Shown here one piece after another: positions 42,164-50,762 of a stretch of 64,000 nt of DNA. Both the position numbers and the translations under genes were made by a program. The stretch lies in the NCBI RefSeq assembly GCF_002270415.1, contig NZ_NNRI01000022.1, positions 310,001-374,000 of the forward strand. Direction: 5' to 3'. The notes beneath the pieces are model-generated. The model worked only from the letters and a program-made list of their open reading frames with translations, was not told the DNA's origin and ran no database searches. How positions within the stretch are numbered: the first letter of the stretch is position 1; every line of letters begins with the position of its first letter. This stretch comes from Mesorhizobium sophorae. Lineage in GTDB: Bacteria; Pseudomonadota; Alphaproteobacteria; Rhizobiales; Rhizobiaceae.

Positions 42164-43309
42164 TCAGACGTCTGAGATGACCTGTCCGTTGGACAGGATG
42201 TGGACCTTGTAGCCGGCAAATATCTTCTGCGCCTCGCCGGCGGCGTAGAGTGCCTGGTAGGCCTCGTGCGGGATCAGCGCATGGTTTTCGTAGCTGGACA
42301 CGCCCTGGCGCGCGGCTTCCAGATCATCGGTGTTGATGAAGAATTCCTGCGTCGTCTTCTCGCTCGAAAACAGCCCCTTGCGGCCGGGTTTCTCGCTCTT
42401 GGAATAGACCTCCTGGATGGTCCAGGTCAGCAGCCAGGCATTTTCCGGCTTGCGCACCTTGGCCAGCACTTCGGTGACCGTCGAATTATTGTCGGTGATC
42501 CCCGCCGAATAGAATGGGCCGAGCACGACGCGGCGCAACTGCTTGGGGTGTAGCGGCTCGAAATCCTTGTCGAGGTTGACCGCGATGGTCGCCGGCGACA
42601 GCGTGTAGGCGGAATTCTTCTCGGTGAAATCGTCGAAACGGTGGGCCAGCTCGGGGTTGAGCAGGCCATCGACCGGCAGCGGAATGTCGACCTTGTCATT
42701 GAGCTTGCCGTTGCTGTCGACGAGTTGACGCACCATCGCGTCGGAAGAATCCTCCACCGTCACCATGTAGACCAGGGGCAGGTTGGCGCTGCCGTCGAAC
42801 GTCGCCCAGTGGACGAGGTAATACGGCCGCGCCGTCTTTGGATTGACCGAGACCTTGGCCGTCTGCGCCAAGGTGAAAGGGCCGAACGTATTCTCGCTTT
42901 TCACGTCCTCGAGATAGAGCCGTTCGGCCATCGACTTCTGCAGCGCCTCGGGGAATTCCTTGTGGCGCAGGATGAAGTCGGCCATTTCCTCGCGCAACTC
43001 GCCGGCCAGCGGAATGTTGGCAAGCCGCGCGTCAGCCTGGCGACGGTCGTTTTCGAGTTCGAGCAGGTTCTGGAAGACCGGGAAGCCACTTTCGGCACGC
43101 GAAATGCGGAACGTGTCCATGAAGCCCAACCGGTTGCGCCAGCAGGCAAAGGACTTGTCGAGCCGGGCGATGTATTCGGCGACGATCTTGGCGACGATGC
43201 CATGCCGGTAGAGCGGCGAGCGATCGTCGCGCATGAACACTTCAAGGCCGCTCAGTGCGGCCGTGATGGCCGAGAAATACCGTGCGGCCGCTTCGTTTTC
43301 GGGGGTCAT
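42164..43309 (-). CDS. Conserved hypothetical protein in the AAA operon
   Basis: A 381-residue soluble protein I do not recognise. It is helical at the N-terminus (ENEAAARYFSAITAALSGLE) and has alpha/beta character later (TARPYYLVHWATFDGSANLP, RRVVLGPFYSAGITDNNSTV, LTWTIQEVYSKSEKPGRKGL). No signal peptide, membrane segment, metal site or nucleotide motif is visible. It lies 31 bp after the coiled-coil gene and 24 bp before the AAA gene, so it is almost certainly co-transcribed and may be a substrate adaptor of the AAA protein. Confidence 0.72.
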   Translation of the reverse strand: MTPENEAAARYFSAITAALSGLEVFMRDDRSPLYRHGIVAKIVAEYIARLDKSFACWRNRLGFMDTFRISRAESGFPVFQNLLELENDRRQADARLANIPLAGELREEMADFILRHKEFPEALQKSMAERLYLEDVKSENTFGPFTLAQTAKVSVNPKTARPYYLVHWATFDGSANLPLVYMVTVEDSSDAMVRQLVDSNGKLNDKVDIPLPVDGLLNPELAHRFDDFTEKNSAYTLSPATIAVNLDKDFEPLHPKQLRRVVLGPFYSAGITDNNSTVTEVLAKVRKPENAWLLTWTIQEVYSKSEKPGRKGLFSSEKTTQEFFINTDDLEAARQGVSSYENHALIPHEAYQALYAAGEAQKIFAGYKVHILSNGQVISDV

Positions 43310-43340
43310 GCCTGTGCGCTCGCGGGCAGTCCAGTCACCC

Positions 43341-44429
43341 CTAAGACTGCACGTAGTTTGACGCGTTGTGCTTCTTCAGCACCTCGTCGAAGCGACGGGC
43401 AAAGGCATCGTCGGCCAGCTTTTTGCGGCGCTGGATGTCGGAGCTGGCGACCATGTTCTTCTCGTGCATTTCAAGCAGGTCGCCGATGTGTTTCTGCGAG
43501 GCGGCACCAATGCCGGCCATGGTTTCCTCGGCGGTGTTGTCGACCTGGCTGCCAAGCGTGTTGATCTTGTGGGCGACGTCCTGCTGGGCTGCGGTCTTCA
43601 GCGAATCCTCCAGCGCCTTGTAGAGCACGATGCGCTGTTCGGTATCGATGGTCAGCTTGTTGATCAGCGTCGACTGCGCGGCGATCTGGTTGTTGAGCGA
43701 ATCGACGAAGGTCTGGAACATCGAGGTGTAGCGTTCCAGCGTCTGGCTCTCGGCCAGCAACTCCTGCTCCTTGGCCTGCTTTTCATTGTATTCCGTCGCC
43801 AGCTTGGAGCGTTCGCCTTCGAGTTGCGTGCGGTCCTTCTGGCTGGTGGACGCGGCGATCTTGTTTTCGATGTCGAGCAGCATCGGGTTGAGCTCCTCAA
43901 TGCGCTTCTGCACGGCTTCGAGGTTGGACATGGTGGTCTTGCGGCGCTCGATGACCTGCGACAGGCTGGCCTCGGAGGTCTTGTAGCGCTGGTCGAGGAC
44001 TTCCTTCTGCGCCTTCAGGATGCCGACAATGGTGTCGGACTTGGCCAACAGTTCCTGCAGGTTGCCGGCCAGCGACATGTTGCGGACGCGATCGGTGCGC
44101 ATGCGCTGCTTGCTCTGGCTGGAGAACATGCCGACGAAGTTTTCCCAGCCGGTGTAGTTCTTCATGCTTTCGAATTCGGCGCCGAAGACGTTGGTGGCGT
44201 CCTCCAGACCGATGATCAGGTCGGCGATGTTGCCTTCCATCACCTTCTGCTGTTTCAGCACGTCCTCGATGCGGGCGTTCTCGATGTCGAAATTGGCATC
44301 GCCGATCTTCTTGTCGGCGGTGGCCAGCGTATCAAGCACGGTGCCGGACTGCTCGATCTTGGTGCGCATGTCCTGCACGACCTGCTTGGTCTTGGCAATC
44401 TCGGCATCGAAATTCTGCAATGTCGCCAT
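43341..44429 (-). CDS. Coiled-coil protein, first gene of the AAA operon
   Basis: A 362-residue almost wholly helical protein with long heptad-rich stretches (MATLQNFDAEIAKTKQVVQD, QLEGERSKLATEYNEKQAKE, QELLAESQTLERYTSMFQTF). The last third resembles the helical arrangement of TelA/KlaA toxic-anion-resistance proteins in style only, and I do not assign it to that family. The ATG at 44429 follows GGGAGG at a good distance; an upstream ATG at 44492 would add 21 atypical residues. A 9-bp-arm palindrome at 44603-44626 lies in the upstream region. Confidence 0.75.
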   Translation of the reverse strand: MATLQNFDAEIAKTKQVVQDMRTKIEQSGTVLDTLATADKKIGDANFDIENARIEDVLKQQKVMEGNIADLIIGLEDATNVFGAEFESMKNYTGWENFVGMFSSQSKQRMRTDRVRNMSLAGNLQELLAKSDTIVGILKAQKEVLDQRYKTSEASLSQVIERRKTTMSNLEAVQKRIEELNPMLLDIENKIAASTSQKDRTQLEGERSKLATEYNEKQAKEQELLAESQTLERYTSMFQTFVDSLNNQIAAQSTLINKLTIDTEQRIVLYKALEDSLKTAAQQDVAHKINTLGSQVDNTAEETMAGIGAASQKHIGDLLEMHEKNMVASSDIQRRKKLADDAFARRFDEVLKKHNASNYVQS

Positions 44430-44738
44430 TGGGGCCTCCCGCTTCGGCATCACGTCGCTGGTCGCGAACAGCGGCGAATATATGTGGGGCATCCGGGGAT
44501 TGAAAGACGCAAGACAAGACCCGCGCCGAAAACAAAAGAATTCGCCACGGTCTTGAAAGGTAGTGAAGGCGTGGTCATGGCGTGATTAGCTTGCAGTCAA
44601 GCGTAGTTCAACTGTCATTGAACTACTGTGCCGGCAAAGCAGTCAATCTCCGCCAGCACGGACGCTCTGGAATTCCAGTTGCAGGCGTAACATATCCGGC
44701 GAGGCCGGGCGTCGTCAGGCGACGCAGCCGGCGGTTGC
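44430..44738. other. Intergenic region upstream of the coiled-coil gene
   Basis: This 309-bp stretch separates the cytochrome c gene end (44739) from the coiled-coil gene start. It holds the palindrome at 44603-44626 and presumably the promoter of the AAA operon. I see no gene in it. Confidence 0.55.
44603..44626. promoter_or_regulatory. Perfect palindrome, candidate operator
   Basis: GTAGTTCAA and TTGAACTAC are separated by 6 nt, 174 bp upstream of the coiled-coil ATG. The arms and spacing are those of a dimeric repressor or activator site. Confidence 0.55.
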
Positions 44739-45128
44739 TCAGGGCTTGGGATCGGCCTTCAGATAGGCAATGACATTGGCGATATCGTCGTCATTGTTCA
44801 GGCCCGCGAACATCATCTTGTTGCCGGGCACCTTGAGCCGAGGCGCCTTGAGATATTCGGCGAGGTTGGCTTCATCCCAGACCAGGCCGCCGGCACCGGC
44901 GCTCTTCATCGCCTCGGAGTAGTGACCAAGGAAGCTCTCGGCACTGCCGGCGGTGCGTCCAACGACGCCCAGCAGATGCGGGCCGACCTTGTCGCGGTCG
45001 GTGGTCGCGTCATGGCAGGAGATGCACCGGTTGAAGACATGCTTGCCCAGTGCCGGGTCACCGCCAGCCTGAGCGGCAAGCGCGGTGGCAAGGAGAAGAA
45101 TGCTGGCAGACGAAGCGGCTCGAAACAT
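44739..45128 (-). CDS. Periplasmic class I cytochrome c
   Basis: A 129-residue cytochrome c with a signal peptide (MFRAASSASILLLATALAAQ). The heme site is CISCH within KHVFNRCISCHDATTDRDKV, and the Met ligand lies in KVPGNKMMFAGL. The PHLLGVVGRTAGS block and overall length are those of mitochondrial-like cytochrome c. It is expected to shuttle electrons in the periplasm. It is followed on the minus-strand side by the AAA operon but is not obviously part of it. Confidence 0.92.
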   Translation of the reverse strand: MFRAASSASILLLATALAAQAGGDPALGKHVFNRCISCHDATTDRDKVGPHLLGVVGRTAGSAESFLGHYSEAMKSAGAGGLVWDEANLAEYLKAPRLKVPGNKMMFAGLNNDDDIANVIAYLKADPKP

Positions 45129-45317
45129 GGCTGACCCCCGGAGAGCTCTGGCTGGCGGTCTTATAGGACCGAGGCCTTAACAAACGCTGCATTGTCGTGG
45201 GATTGGGAGGCCTGCCCGGATCTCGCCGCACCGGGCCGGGGCCTTTGTTGTTACGCATGTCGTTGGTTCCAAAACCGCTGCGCACTTTGGGGCGACATGC
45301 ATTGGGCCGTTGCCCTA

Positions 45318-45929
45318 TCAGGCTTGGGTGAAGCCGATGAAATCGTCGGGTGCGGCGCGGCCCATCTCTTCCTCCCAGTGGCGGCGGCAGAGCGACACAT
45401 AGACGTCCTTGCCGATCGCCACCTGCTCGCCCTGACGTGCCACCTTGCCGTCGGGGCCGAGGCGCACCACCATCGTCGCCTTGCGGCCGCAGCGGCAGAT
45501 GGTGCGCACCTCGCGCAAATCGTCGGCAATGGCCAGCAGCGCGCGCGAACCGGAAAACAGCTTGCCCTGGAAATCGGTGCGCAGGCCGTAGCACATGACC
45601 GGGATGTTCAGCCGGTCGGCGATGCGGGCGAGCTGCCAGACCTGCTCCTCCTCGAGGAACTGCGCCTCGTCGACGAAGACGCAATGCACGGTCGAATGCT
45701 CATGATGATCGGCGACGCGGGCGAACAGATCATCACCGTCACGGAACATCTCGGCTTCCGTCTCCAGGCCGATGCGCGACGAGATCAGGCCGCTGTCGCC
45801 CTTTCGGTAGTGGCCGGCGACGAACAGCATCGTGCGCATGCCGCGCTCGCGATAGTTGTACGACGCCTGCAACAGCATCGTCGTCTTGCCGGCGTTCATC
45901 GTCGCATAGTGGAAGTAGAGCTTGGCCAT
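45318..45929 (-). CDS. tdk: Thymidine kinase
   Basis: A 203-residue type II thymidine kinase phosphorylating thymidine in pyrimidine salvage. The P-loop is YATMNAGKTTMLL, the DxE-type motif is CVFVDEAQFL, and zinc-binding residues fall in TICRCGRKATM and VSLCRRHW. The lasso-region and dTTP-binding segment match the bacterial family. It is a single minus-strand gene between cytochrome c and the choline transporter operon. Confidence 0.95.
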   Translation of the reverse strand: MAKLYFHYATMNAGKTTMLLQASYNYRERGMRTMLFVAGHYRKGDSGLISSRIGLETEAEMFRDGDDLFARVADHHEHSTVHCVFVDEAQFLEEEQVWQLARIADRLNIPVMCYGLRTDFQGKLFSGSRALLAIADDLREVRTICRCGRKATMVVRLGPDGKVARQGEQVAIGKDVYVSLCRRHWEEEMGRAAPDDFIGFTQA

Positions 45930-46188
45930 GCCGCCCTTTTAAGCCGACTTGTCCCGGCGCGGGGAGGGGGCGCCGCCGCATTCCCCCAAAAAACGACCCC
46001 CGCTCCCAAAAAACGACAGCCGCGCAGTGCAAAAGCAGGAAGCGTGTCGCTGATTGGCCAGCCTGCGCCGTTGATCGTGATTGCCTTAATGCTTGAAACC
46101 ACACCAGAATGGTGTTTGGCTGACGAAACAAGGCGGGCAGAGAAACCGTAACTTCGCTTCGCCTAAGAATCGCAATGGGAGAATATCT

Positions 46189-47124
46189 ATGTCGCGCATG
46201 AATTCCTTCGTCGCCGGCCTCGGCCTGGCGGCTCTGTTGTCTACGAGCGCTGCCTTCGCCGGCGATCCGGCAAGCTGCAAGGCGGTGCGTCTTTCGGATG
46301 TCGGCTGGACCGATATCCAGGCGACGACCGGTGTCGCTTCCGTCCTGCTGACCGCGCTCGGCTACGAGCCGCAGACGATCCAGCTGTCGGTGCCGGTGAC
46401 CATGGCGTCGCTGAAGAACAAGGATCTTGATGTCTTCCTCGGCAACTGGATGCCGTCGATGACCAACGACATCAAGGATTACACCGCCGACGGCTCTGTC
46501 GAGACCATAAGCACGAACCTGACCGGCGCCGGCTACGGCATCGTCGTGCCGACCTATGTCGCGGATGCCGGCGTCAAGTCGCTGACCGATATCGGCAAGT
46601 TCAAGGACAAGTTCAACGGCAAGATCTACGGCATCGAGGCCGGCAATGACGGCAACCGCATCATCCTCGACATGATCAAGAACCCGAAGGACAATCTCGA
46701 AGGCTTCGAGCTGGTCGAATCCTCGGAAGCCGGCATGCTGACGCAGGCCGAGCAGTCGATGAAGAACAATGAGTGGATCGCCTTCCTCGGCTGGACGCCG
46801 CATCCGGTGATGGGCGCCATGAAGATCACCTATCTCGACGGCATGGGCGACAGCGGCTTCGGTGCTGCCACCGTGTTTACCAATGTGCGCAAGGGCTACA
46901 CCACGGAGTGCCCGAATGCAGGCAAGTTCATCGCCAATCTGAAGTTCAATCTGGACATGGAAGGCCAGATGATGGACGCGATCCTCAAGGGCGGCGATGC
47001 CAACACGGTGGCGAGCGACTGGCTGAAGAAGAATCCCGGCGCGGTTGCGCCCTGGATCGCCGGCGTCACCACCTTCGATGGCGGCGACGCGGCGGCGGCG
47101 ATCAAGACCGCGCTCGGAAGCTGA
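46189..47124 (+). CDS. choX: Choline ABC transporter substrate-binding protein ChoX
   Basis: A 311-residue periplasmic binding protein with a signal peptide (FVAGLGLAALLSTSAAFAGD). The mature part follows ChoX/ProX: CKAVRLSDVGWTDIQATTGV, then DVFLGNWMPSMTND, the aromatic choline cage residues in AFLGWTPHPVMGAMKI and a conserved Cys pair. It delivers choline for uptake and osmoprotection or catabolism. GGGAGAATATCT precedes the ATG at 46189. It heads the choXWV operon, with an intrinsic terminator between it and choW. Confidence 0.94.
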   Translation: MSRMNSFVAGLGLAALLSTSAAFAGDPASCKAVRLSDVGWTDIQATTGVASVLLTALGYEPQTIQLSVPVTMASLKNKDLDVFLGNWMPSMTNDIKDYTADGSVETISTNLTGAGYGIVVPTYVADAGVKSLTDIGKFKDKFNGKIYGIEAGNDGNRIILDMIKNPKDNLEGFELVESSEAGMLTQAEQSMKNNEWIAFLGWTPHPVMGAMKITYLDGMGDSGFGAATVFTNVRKGYTTECPNAGKFIANLKFNLDMEGQMMDAILKGGDANTVASDWLKKNPGAVAPWIAGVTTFDGGDAAAAIKTALGS

Positions 47125-47153
47125 GCCGACTGTGATTTCGGCGTGACCGAAAT

Positions 47154-47188
47154 AAAGGGCAGCCATTCTGGAAAAGGCTGCCCTTTTT
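47154..47188 (+). terminator. Intercistronic terminator between choX and choW
   Basis: AAAGGGCAGCC pairs perfectly with GGCTGCCCTTT, followed by TT. Its position after choX suggests partial termination that yields excess binding protein over permease and ATPase. Confidence 0.8.
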
Positions 47189-47262
47189 CATATCCTGTGA
47201 CAAGATGACGTTGCGACATCAGAGGCCGAGGGCAGGGCGGTCTCCTGCATGAGAGGGGCGAT

Positions 47263-48117
47263 ATGGATCCGATTTCGAAATTCATGGTCGATCACAAGAT
47301 TCCGATCGGCGCCTGGGGAAAGGCGTTCTTCGGCTTCCTCACCGACAATTTCGACACTGTCTTCAGGGCCTTTTCGAATGGCCTCAATTTCCTGCTAGAC
47401 GGGTTGGTCGACATCCTGCTGCTGGTGCCGCCGGTGCTGCTGGCGCTTGTCATCGCCGCCATCGCCTGGCTGCTGCAGCGCTCGAGGCCGCTTGCCATCG
47501 GAGTCTTCCTCGGCCTGATCTTCATCATCAACCAGAACCTGTGGAAGCAGACGGTGCAGACGCTGGTGCTCGTGGTGGCTGCTGCTGCGATGGCCATGGC
47601 CATCGGGGTGCCGCTCGGCATCTGGGCCGCGCACAAGCCGAAGGTCTACCGCATCATGCTGCCGGTGCTCGACCTGATGCAGACGCTGCCGACCTTCGTC
47701 TACCTGATCCCGGTGCTGACGCTGTTCGGTCTCGGCAACGCGCCCGGCCTCATCGTCACCATCATCTTCGTCATCCCGACCGCGGTCAGGCTCACCCATC
47801 TCGGCGTCGTCTCGGTACCGAAGTCGATCGTCGAGGCAGGCGAAGCGTTCGGCGCCACCAAGAGCCAGCTGTTGTGGAAGGTGGAACTGCCCTCGGCGCT
47901 GCCAACCATCATGGCCGGTCTGACGCAATCGATCATGCTGTCGCTGTCGATGGTGGTGTTCGCGGCGCTGATCGGCGCCGGCGGCCTCGGCACTGAAATC
48001 AACAGGGCGCTCGGCTCGCGCCGCATCGACCTCGGGCTTGAGGCGGGCCTGGCCATCGTTGTCCTCGCCATCGTGCTTGACCGGATGACCCGCATTGCCG
48101 TTGGAGGCAAGAAATGA
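47263..48117 (+). CDS. choW: Choline ABC transporter permease ChoW
   Basis: A 284-residue ProW-type inner-membrane permease with about six helices. The EAA loop that contacts the ATPase is VEAGEAFGATKSQLLWKVEL followed by PSALPTIMAGL. The N-terminal amphipathic stretch and DLMQTLPTFVYLIPVLTLFG block match ChoW and ProW. GAGAGGGGCG precedes the ATG. It overlaps choV by 4 bp. Confidence 0.93.
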   Translation: MDPISKFMVDHKIPIGAWGKAFFGFLTDNFDTVFRAFSNGLNFLLDGLVDILLLVPPVLLALVIAAIAWLLQRSRPLAIGVFLGLIFIINQNLWKQTVQTLVLVVAAAAMAMAIGVPLGIWAAHKPKVYRIMLPVLDLMQTLPTFVYLIPVLTLFGLGNAPGLIVTIIFVIPTAVRLTHLGVVSVPKSIVEAGEAFGATKSQLLWKVELPSALPTIMAGLTQSIMLSLSMVVFAALIGAGGLGTEINRALGSRRIDLGLEAGLAIVVLAIVLDRMTRIAVGGKK

Positions 48118-49295
48118 CCGTCGCCGTCGATTTCAGAAACGTCGATATCGTCTTCGGCGCCGACCAGGCCGGATCTCTGGCAATGATTGACGCTGGAGCC
48201 ACCCGCGCCGAGATCCTCGAAAAGACCGGCAATGTGCTGGGTTGCGCAGGCGCCAGTCTGACCGTGAACGAGGGCGAGATTTCCGTGCTGATGGGCCTGT
48301 CCGGTTCGGGCAAGTCGACATTGTTGAGGGCCGTGAACCGGCTGAACGTGGTGTCGCGCGGTCAGGTGCTTGTCAAGGACGGCGACAAGACCGTCGACGT
48401 CGTCACCTGCGATGAGGTGACGTTGAGAAGGCTGCGGCAGAAGCAGGTAGCTATGGTGTTCCAGCAGTTCGGCCTGCTGCCCTGGCGCACGGTCGAGGAG
48501 AATGTCGGCCTCGGCCTCGAACTCGCCGGTGTTCCGGAAGCCGAGCGCAAGGAGCGCGTCAAAAAGCAGTTGGAGCTCGTTCATCTCGACCAGTGGTCGA
48601 AGAAATACGCGCATGAGCTTTCGGGCGGCATGCAGCAGCGCGTCGGCCTGGCCCGTGCCTTCGCCACAGAGGCGCCGATCCTGCTGATGGACGAACCGTT
48701 CTCGGCGCTCGACCCGCTGATCCGCACGAAGCTGCAGGACGAATTGCTGCAGCTGCAGGCCGAGTTGAAGAAGACCATTATCTTCGTCAGCCACGACCTC
48801 GAGGAGGCGCTGAAGATCGGCAGCCACATCACGATCATGGAAGGCGGCCGCATCGTGCAGACCGGTGCGCCGGAAGACATCGTGCTGCGGCCGGCCAACG
48901 ACTATGTCCGCGACTTCATCGCCAATGTGAACCCGCTGTCGGTGCTGACCGCCTGGAACGTGATGCGCGACCGTCGCGACCTGGAGCACGGTGACAATGG
49001 CTGGGTGTGGCTCGACCGGCGCAAGACGACGCGCTTCAAGATAGACGACCACGGGCTGGTGGCGGCGGCCGAACGCGACGGCAAGCCGGCGGTGTGGGTA
49101 TCATGCGCCGATGTCGAGGGTCAGTCGGAGGAAGCGGCGCAAGTGTTCTGGGCCAACCCCGGCACCTCGCTGAAAACCGTGATGCTGGCCATGCATCGCT
49201 CGCAGACCGCACCCGTGGCGCTGTTCGACGACCAGTCGCGCTTTGTCGGCGCCATCGGCATCCGCGACGTGCTGAGCGCGGTGCTGCGGCGGTAG
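48114..49295 (+). CDS. choV: Choline ABC transporter ATPase ChoV
   Basis: A 393-residue ProV-type ATPase. Walker A is GLSGSGKSTL (61-68 core), the Q-loop VFQQFGLLPWRTV, the signature LSGGMQQRVGLARAF, Walker B ILLMDEPFSALDP and the switch His in FVSHDLEEA. The C-terminal about 130 residues contain a CBS-type domain that often senses ionic strength in osmoprotectant transporters. It is translationally coupled to choW and followed by a strong palindrome. Confidence 0.95.
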   Translation: MTVAVDFRNVDIVFGADQAGSLAMIDAGATRAEILEKTGNVLGCAGASLTVNEGEISVLMGLSGSGKSTLLRAVNRLNVVSRGQVLVKDGDKTVDVVTCDEVTLRRLRQKQVAMVFQQFGLLPWRTVEENVGLGLELAGVPEAERKERVKKQLELVHLDQWSKKYAHELSGGMQQRVGLARAFATEAPILLMDEPFSALDPLIRTKLQDELLQLQAELKKTIIFVSHDLEEALKIGSHITIMEGGRIVQTGAPEDIVLRPANDYVRDFIANVNPLSVLTAWNVMRDRRDLEHGDNGWVWLDRRKTTRFKIDDHGLVAAAERDGKPAVWVSCADVEGQSEEAAQVFWANPGTSLKTVMLAMHRSQTAPVALFDDQSRFVGAIGIRDVLSAVLRR

Positions 49296-49313
49296 CGCCA
49301 GGCTTCGGCTGCG

Positions 49314-49333
49314 GCCTTCGCTGCAGCGAAGGC
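49314..49333. terminator. Palindrome between choV and a convergent kinase gene
   Basis: GCCTTCGCTG and CAGCGAAGGC form a perfect 20-bp palindrome, flanked by CCAGGC and GCCTGG that extend the stem. It probably terminates choXWV. Confidence 0.65.
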
Positions 49334-49355
49334 TGCCTGGTGGTTCCAGATCGCC

Positions 49356-50762
49356 CTACGCCGCCAGCGGCAGGCGCAGTTGCGTCAGCAGGCCACCGCC
49401 CGGGTTGTTGGACAGGCTGATCTCTCCGCCGGCGGCCCGCGCGATGTTGCGGGCAATGGTCAGGCCGAGACCGAGACCGCCGGTCTGGCGGTTGCGGGAT
49501 TGTTCGAGGCGTACGAACGAGCCGAACACGGCGTCGATCTGCGCCTGCGGTATGCCCGGCCCTTCGTCGCGGATGGTGAGCAGGATCATGTTCTCCGAGC
49601 GGCGCAGGCTGATATGCGCCTTCTTGCCATAGGTGATCGCGTTCTGCATCAGATTGGTGACGCAACGCCTGAGCGCGACCGGCCGTGCCATGCAAATCAG
49701 GCCACGCGAGCGGGTGTCGTCATCGAACGAGATGTCGTCATAGCTGTCGGCGATCGACTCTACGAGCGACCAGAAGTCAATGCGTTCGCTCTTTTCCTCG
49801 GTCACCTCGAAGGTGGCGAAGTCGATCACCGAGCTGGCGATGCTCTCGACATCGGCGAGATCGTGCGCCAGCGCCTCGCGAACCGCCGATTTGCGCAAGA
49901 GTTCCAGGCGCAGGCGCATCCGTGTCATCGGCGTGCGCAGATCATGCGCCAGCGCCGCCGCCAGATGTTCGCGGTCCTCTACATATTCGCGCAACCTGGC
50001 CTGCATGGCGTTGATCGCCTTGGCGGCGGCACGCACCTCGCGGCTGCCGCTTTCGGCGATCGGCGGGCTCTTCAGGTCCTTGCCGATCCGGTTCACCGCG
50101 GTTTCCATCATCCGGTAGGGCGCCGTCAGCCGGCGCAGCGACCAGATCGACATGATCACCACCAGTCCGGCGATCAGCGAATAGAGCGGCAGGCTGTCGA
50201 AGCTCAGGATCGGACCGACGGGCGTGTTCGGCTCGGTGAAGTTCAACCATTGGCCGTCGGCGAAACGCAGCGACGCCGTCAACTTGTCGCTCTGGGCGAA
50301 GTCGGCGGCCAGCACCAGGAGGTCACGCTCGACCTGGCCGATATCGGGTCCCGGCGCCATGCCGGTGGCGTCGTCGGCCTCGCGCGTCGCCGGGTCGCGC
50401 CGCACCCGCGCATCGGTGATGCCGAATTTCGACAGCCGGCCGACGAGGATGTCTTCAAGTTCCGCCAGTTCGTCGTCGCCGGCAATCGACGAGGTGACTG
50501 CCGGCGTGTCCGAGACGGTGAGCGCGTAGGTGGAATTGAACAAGCCGGTCGCCGTCGCCTTGCGTTGCTCAGGCGTGGCGTCATGCATGAGCTGCACCAG
50601 CGAGTAAGCGCGGTCGTTGAGCCGGTAGAGGTCGACCTCGTCATTGGCGGCGGCGCGGTCGCGCGACACGATGTAGAGGGTCGCGACCTGGCTGATCAGC
50701 AGGCCGGCGATGACGATCAGCAGCACCCAGACAGGCAAGGTCTGCGGCAGGAAACGTCTCAT
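49356..50762 (-). CDS. Sensor histidine kinase, EnvZ-like
   Basis: A 468-residue kinase with two transmembrane helices (about 10-32 and 190-208) around a periplasmic domain, then a HAMP-type linker. HisKA contains the phospho-acceptor in LAAALAHDLRTPMTRMRLRL. The ATPase domain has N box NLMQNAITYGKKAH, G1 DEGPGIP and G2 GGLGLGLTIARNIARAAGG. It overlaps the response-regulator stop by 4 bp and so is co-translated with it. The stimulus is unknown. Confidence 0.92.
   Translation of the reverse strand: MRRFLPQTLPVWVLLIVIAGLLISQVATLYIVSRDRAAANDEVDLYRLNDRAYSLVQLMHDATPEQRKATATGLFNSTYALTVSDTPAVTSSIAGDDELAELEDILVGRLSKFGITDARVRRDPATREADDATGMAPGPDIGQVERDLLVLAADFAQSDKLTASLRFADGQWLNFTEPNTPVGPILSFDSLPLYSLIAGLVVIMSIWSLRRLTAPYRMMETAVNRIGKDLKSPPIAESGSREVRAAAKAINAMQARLREYVEDREHLAAALAHDLRTPMTRMRLRLELLRKSAVREALAHDLADVESIASSVIDFATFEVTEEKSERIDFWSLVESIADSYDDISFDDDTRSRGLICMARPVALRRCVTNLMQNAITYGKKAHISLRRSENMILLTIRDEGPGIPQAQIDAVFGSFVRLEQSRNRQTGGLGLGLTIARNIARAAGGEISLSNNPGGGLLTQLRLPLAA

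Noticed and set aside
43341..44429. TelA-type toxic anion resistance protein
   Set aside because: The similarity is limited to general helical coiled-coil character; no TelA-specific motif was found.
45985..46020. Direct repeat CCCAAAAAACGAC upstream of choX
   Set aside because: Two short copies in low-complexity sequence, not clearly positioned relative to a promoter.
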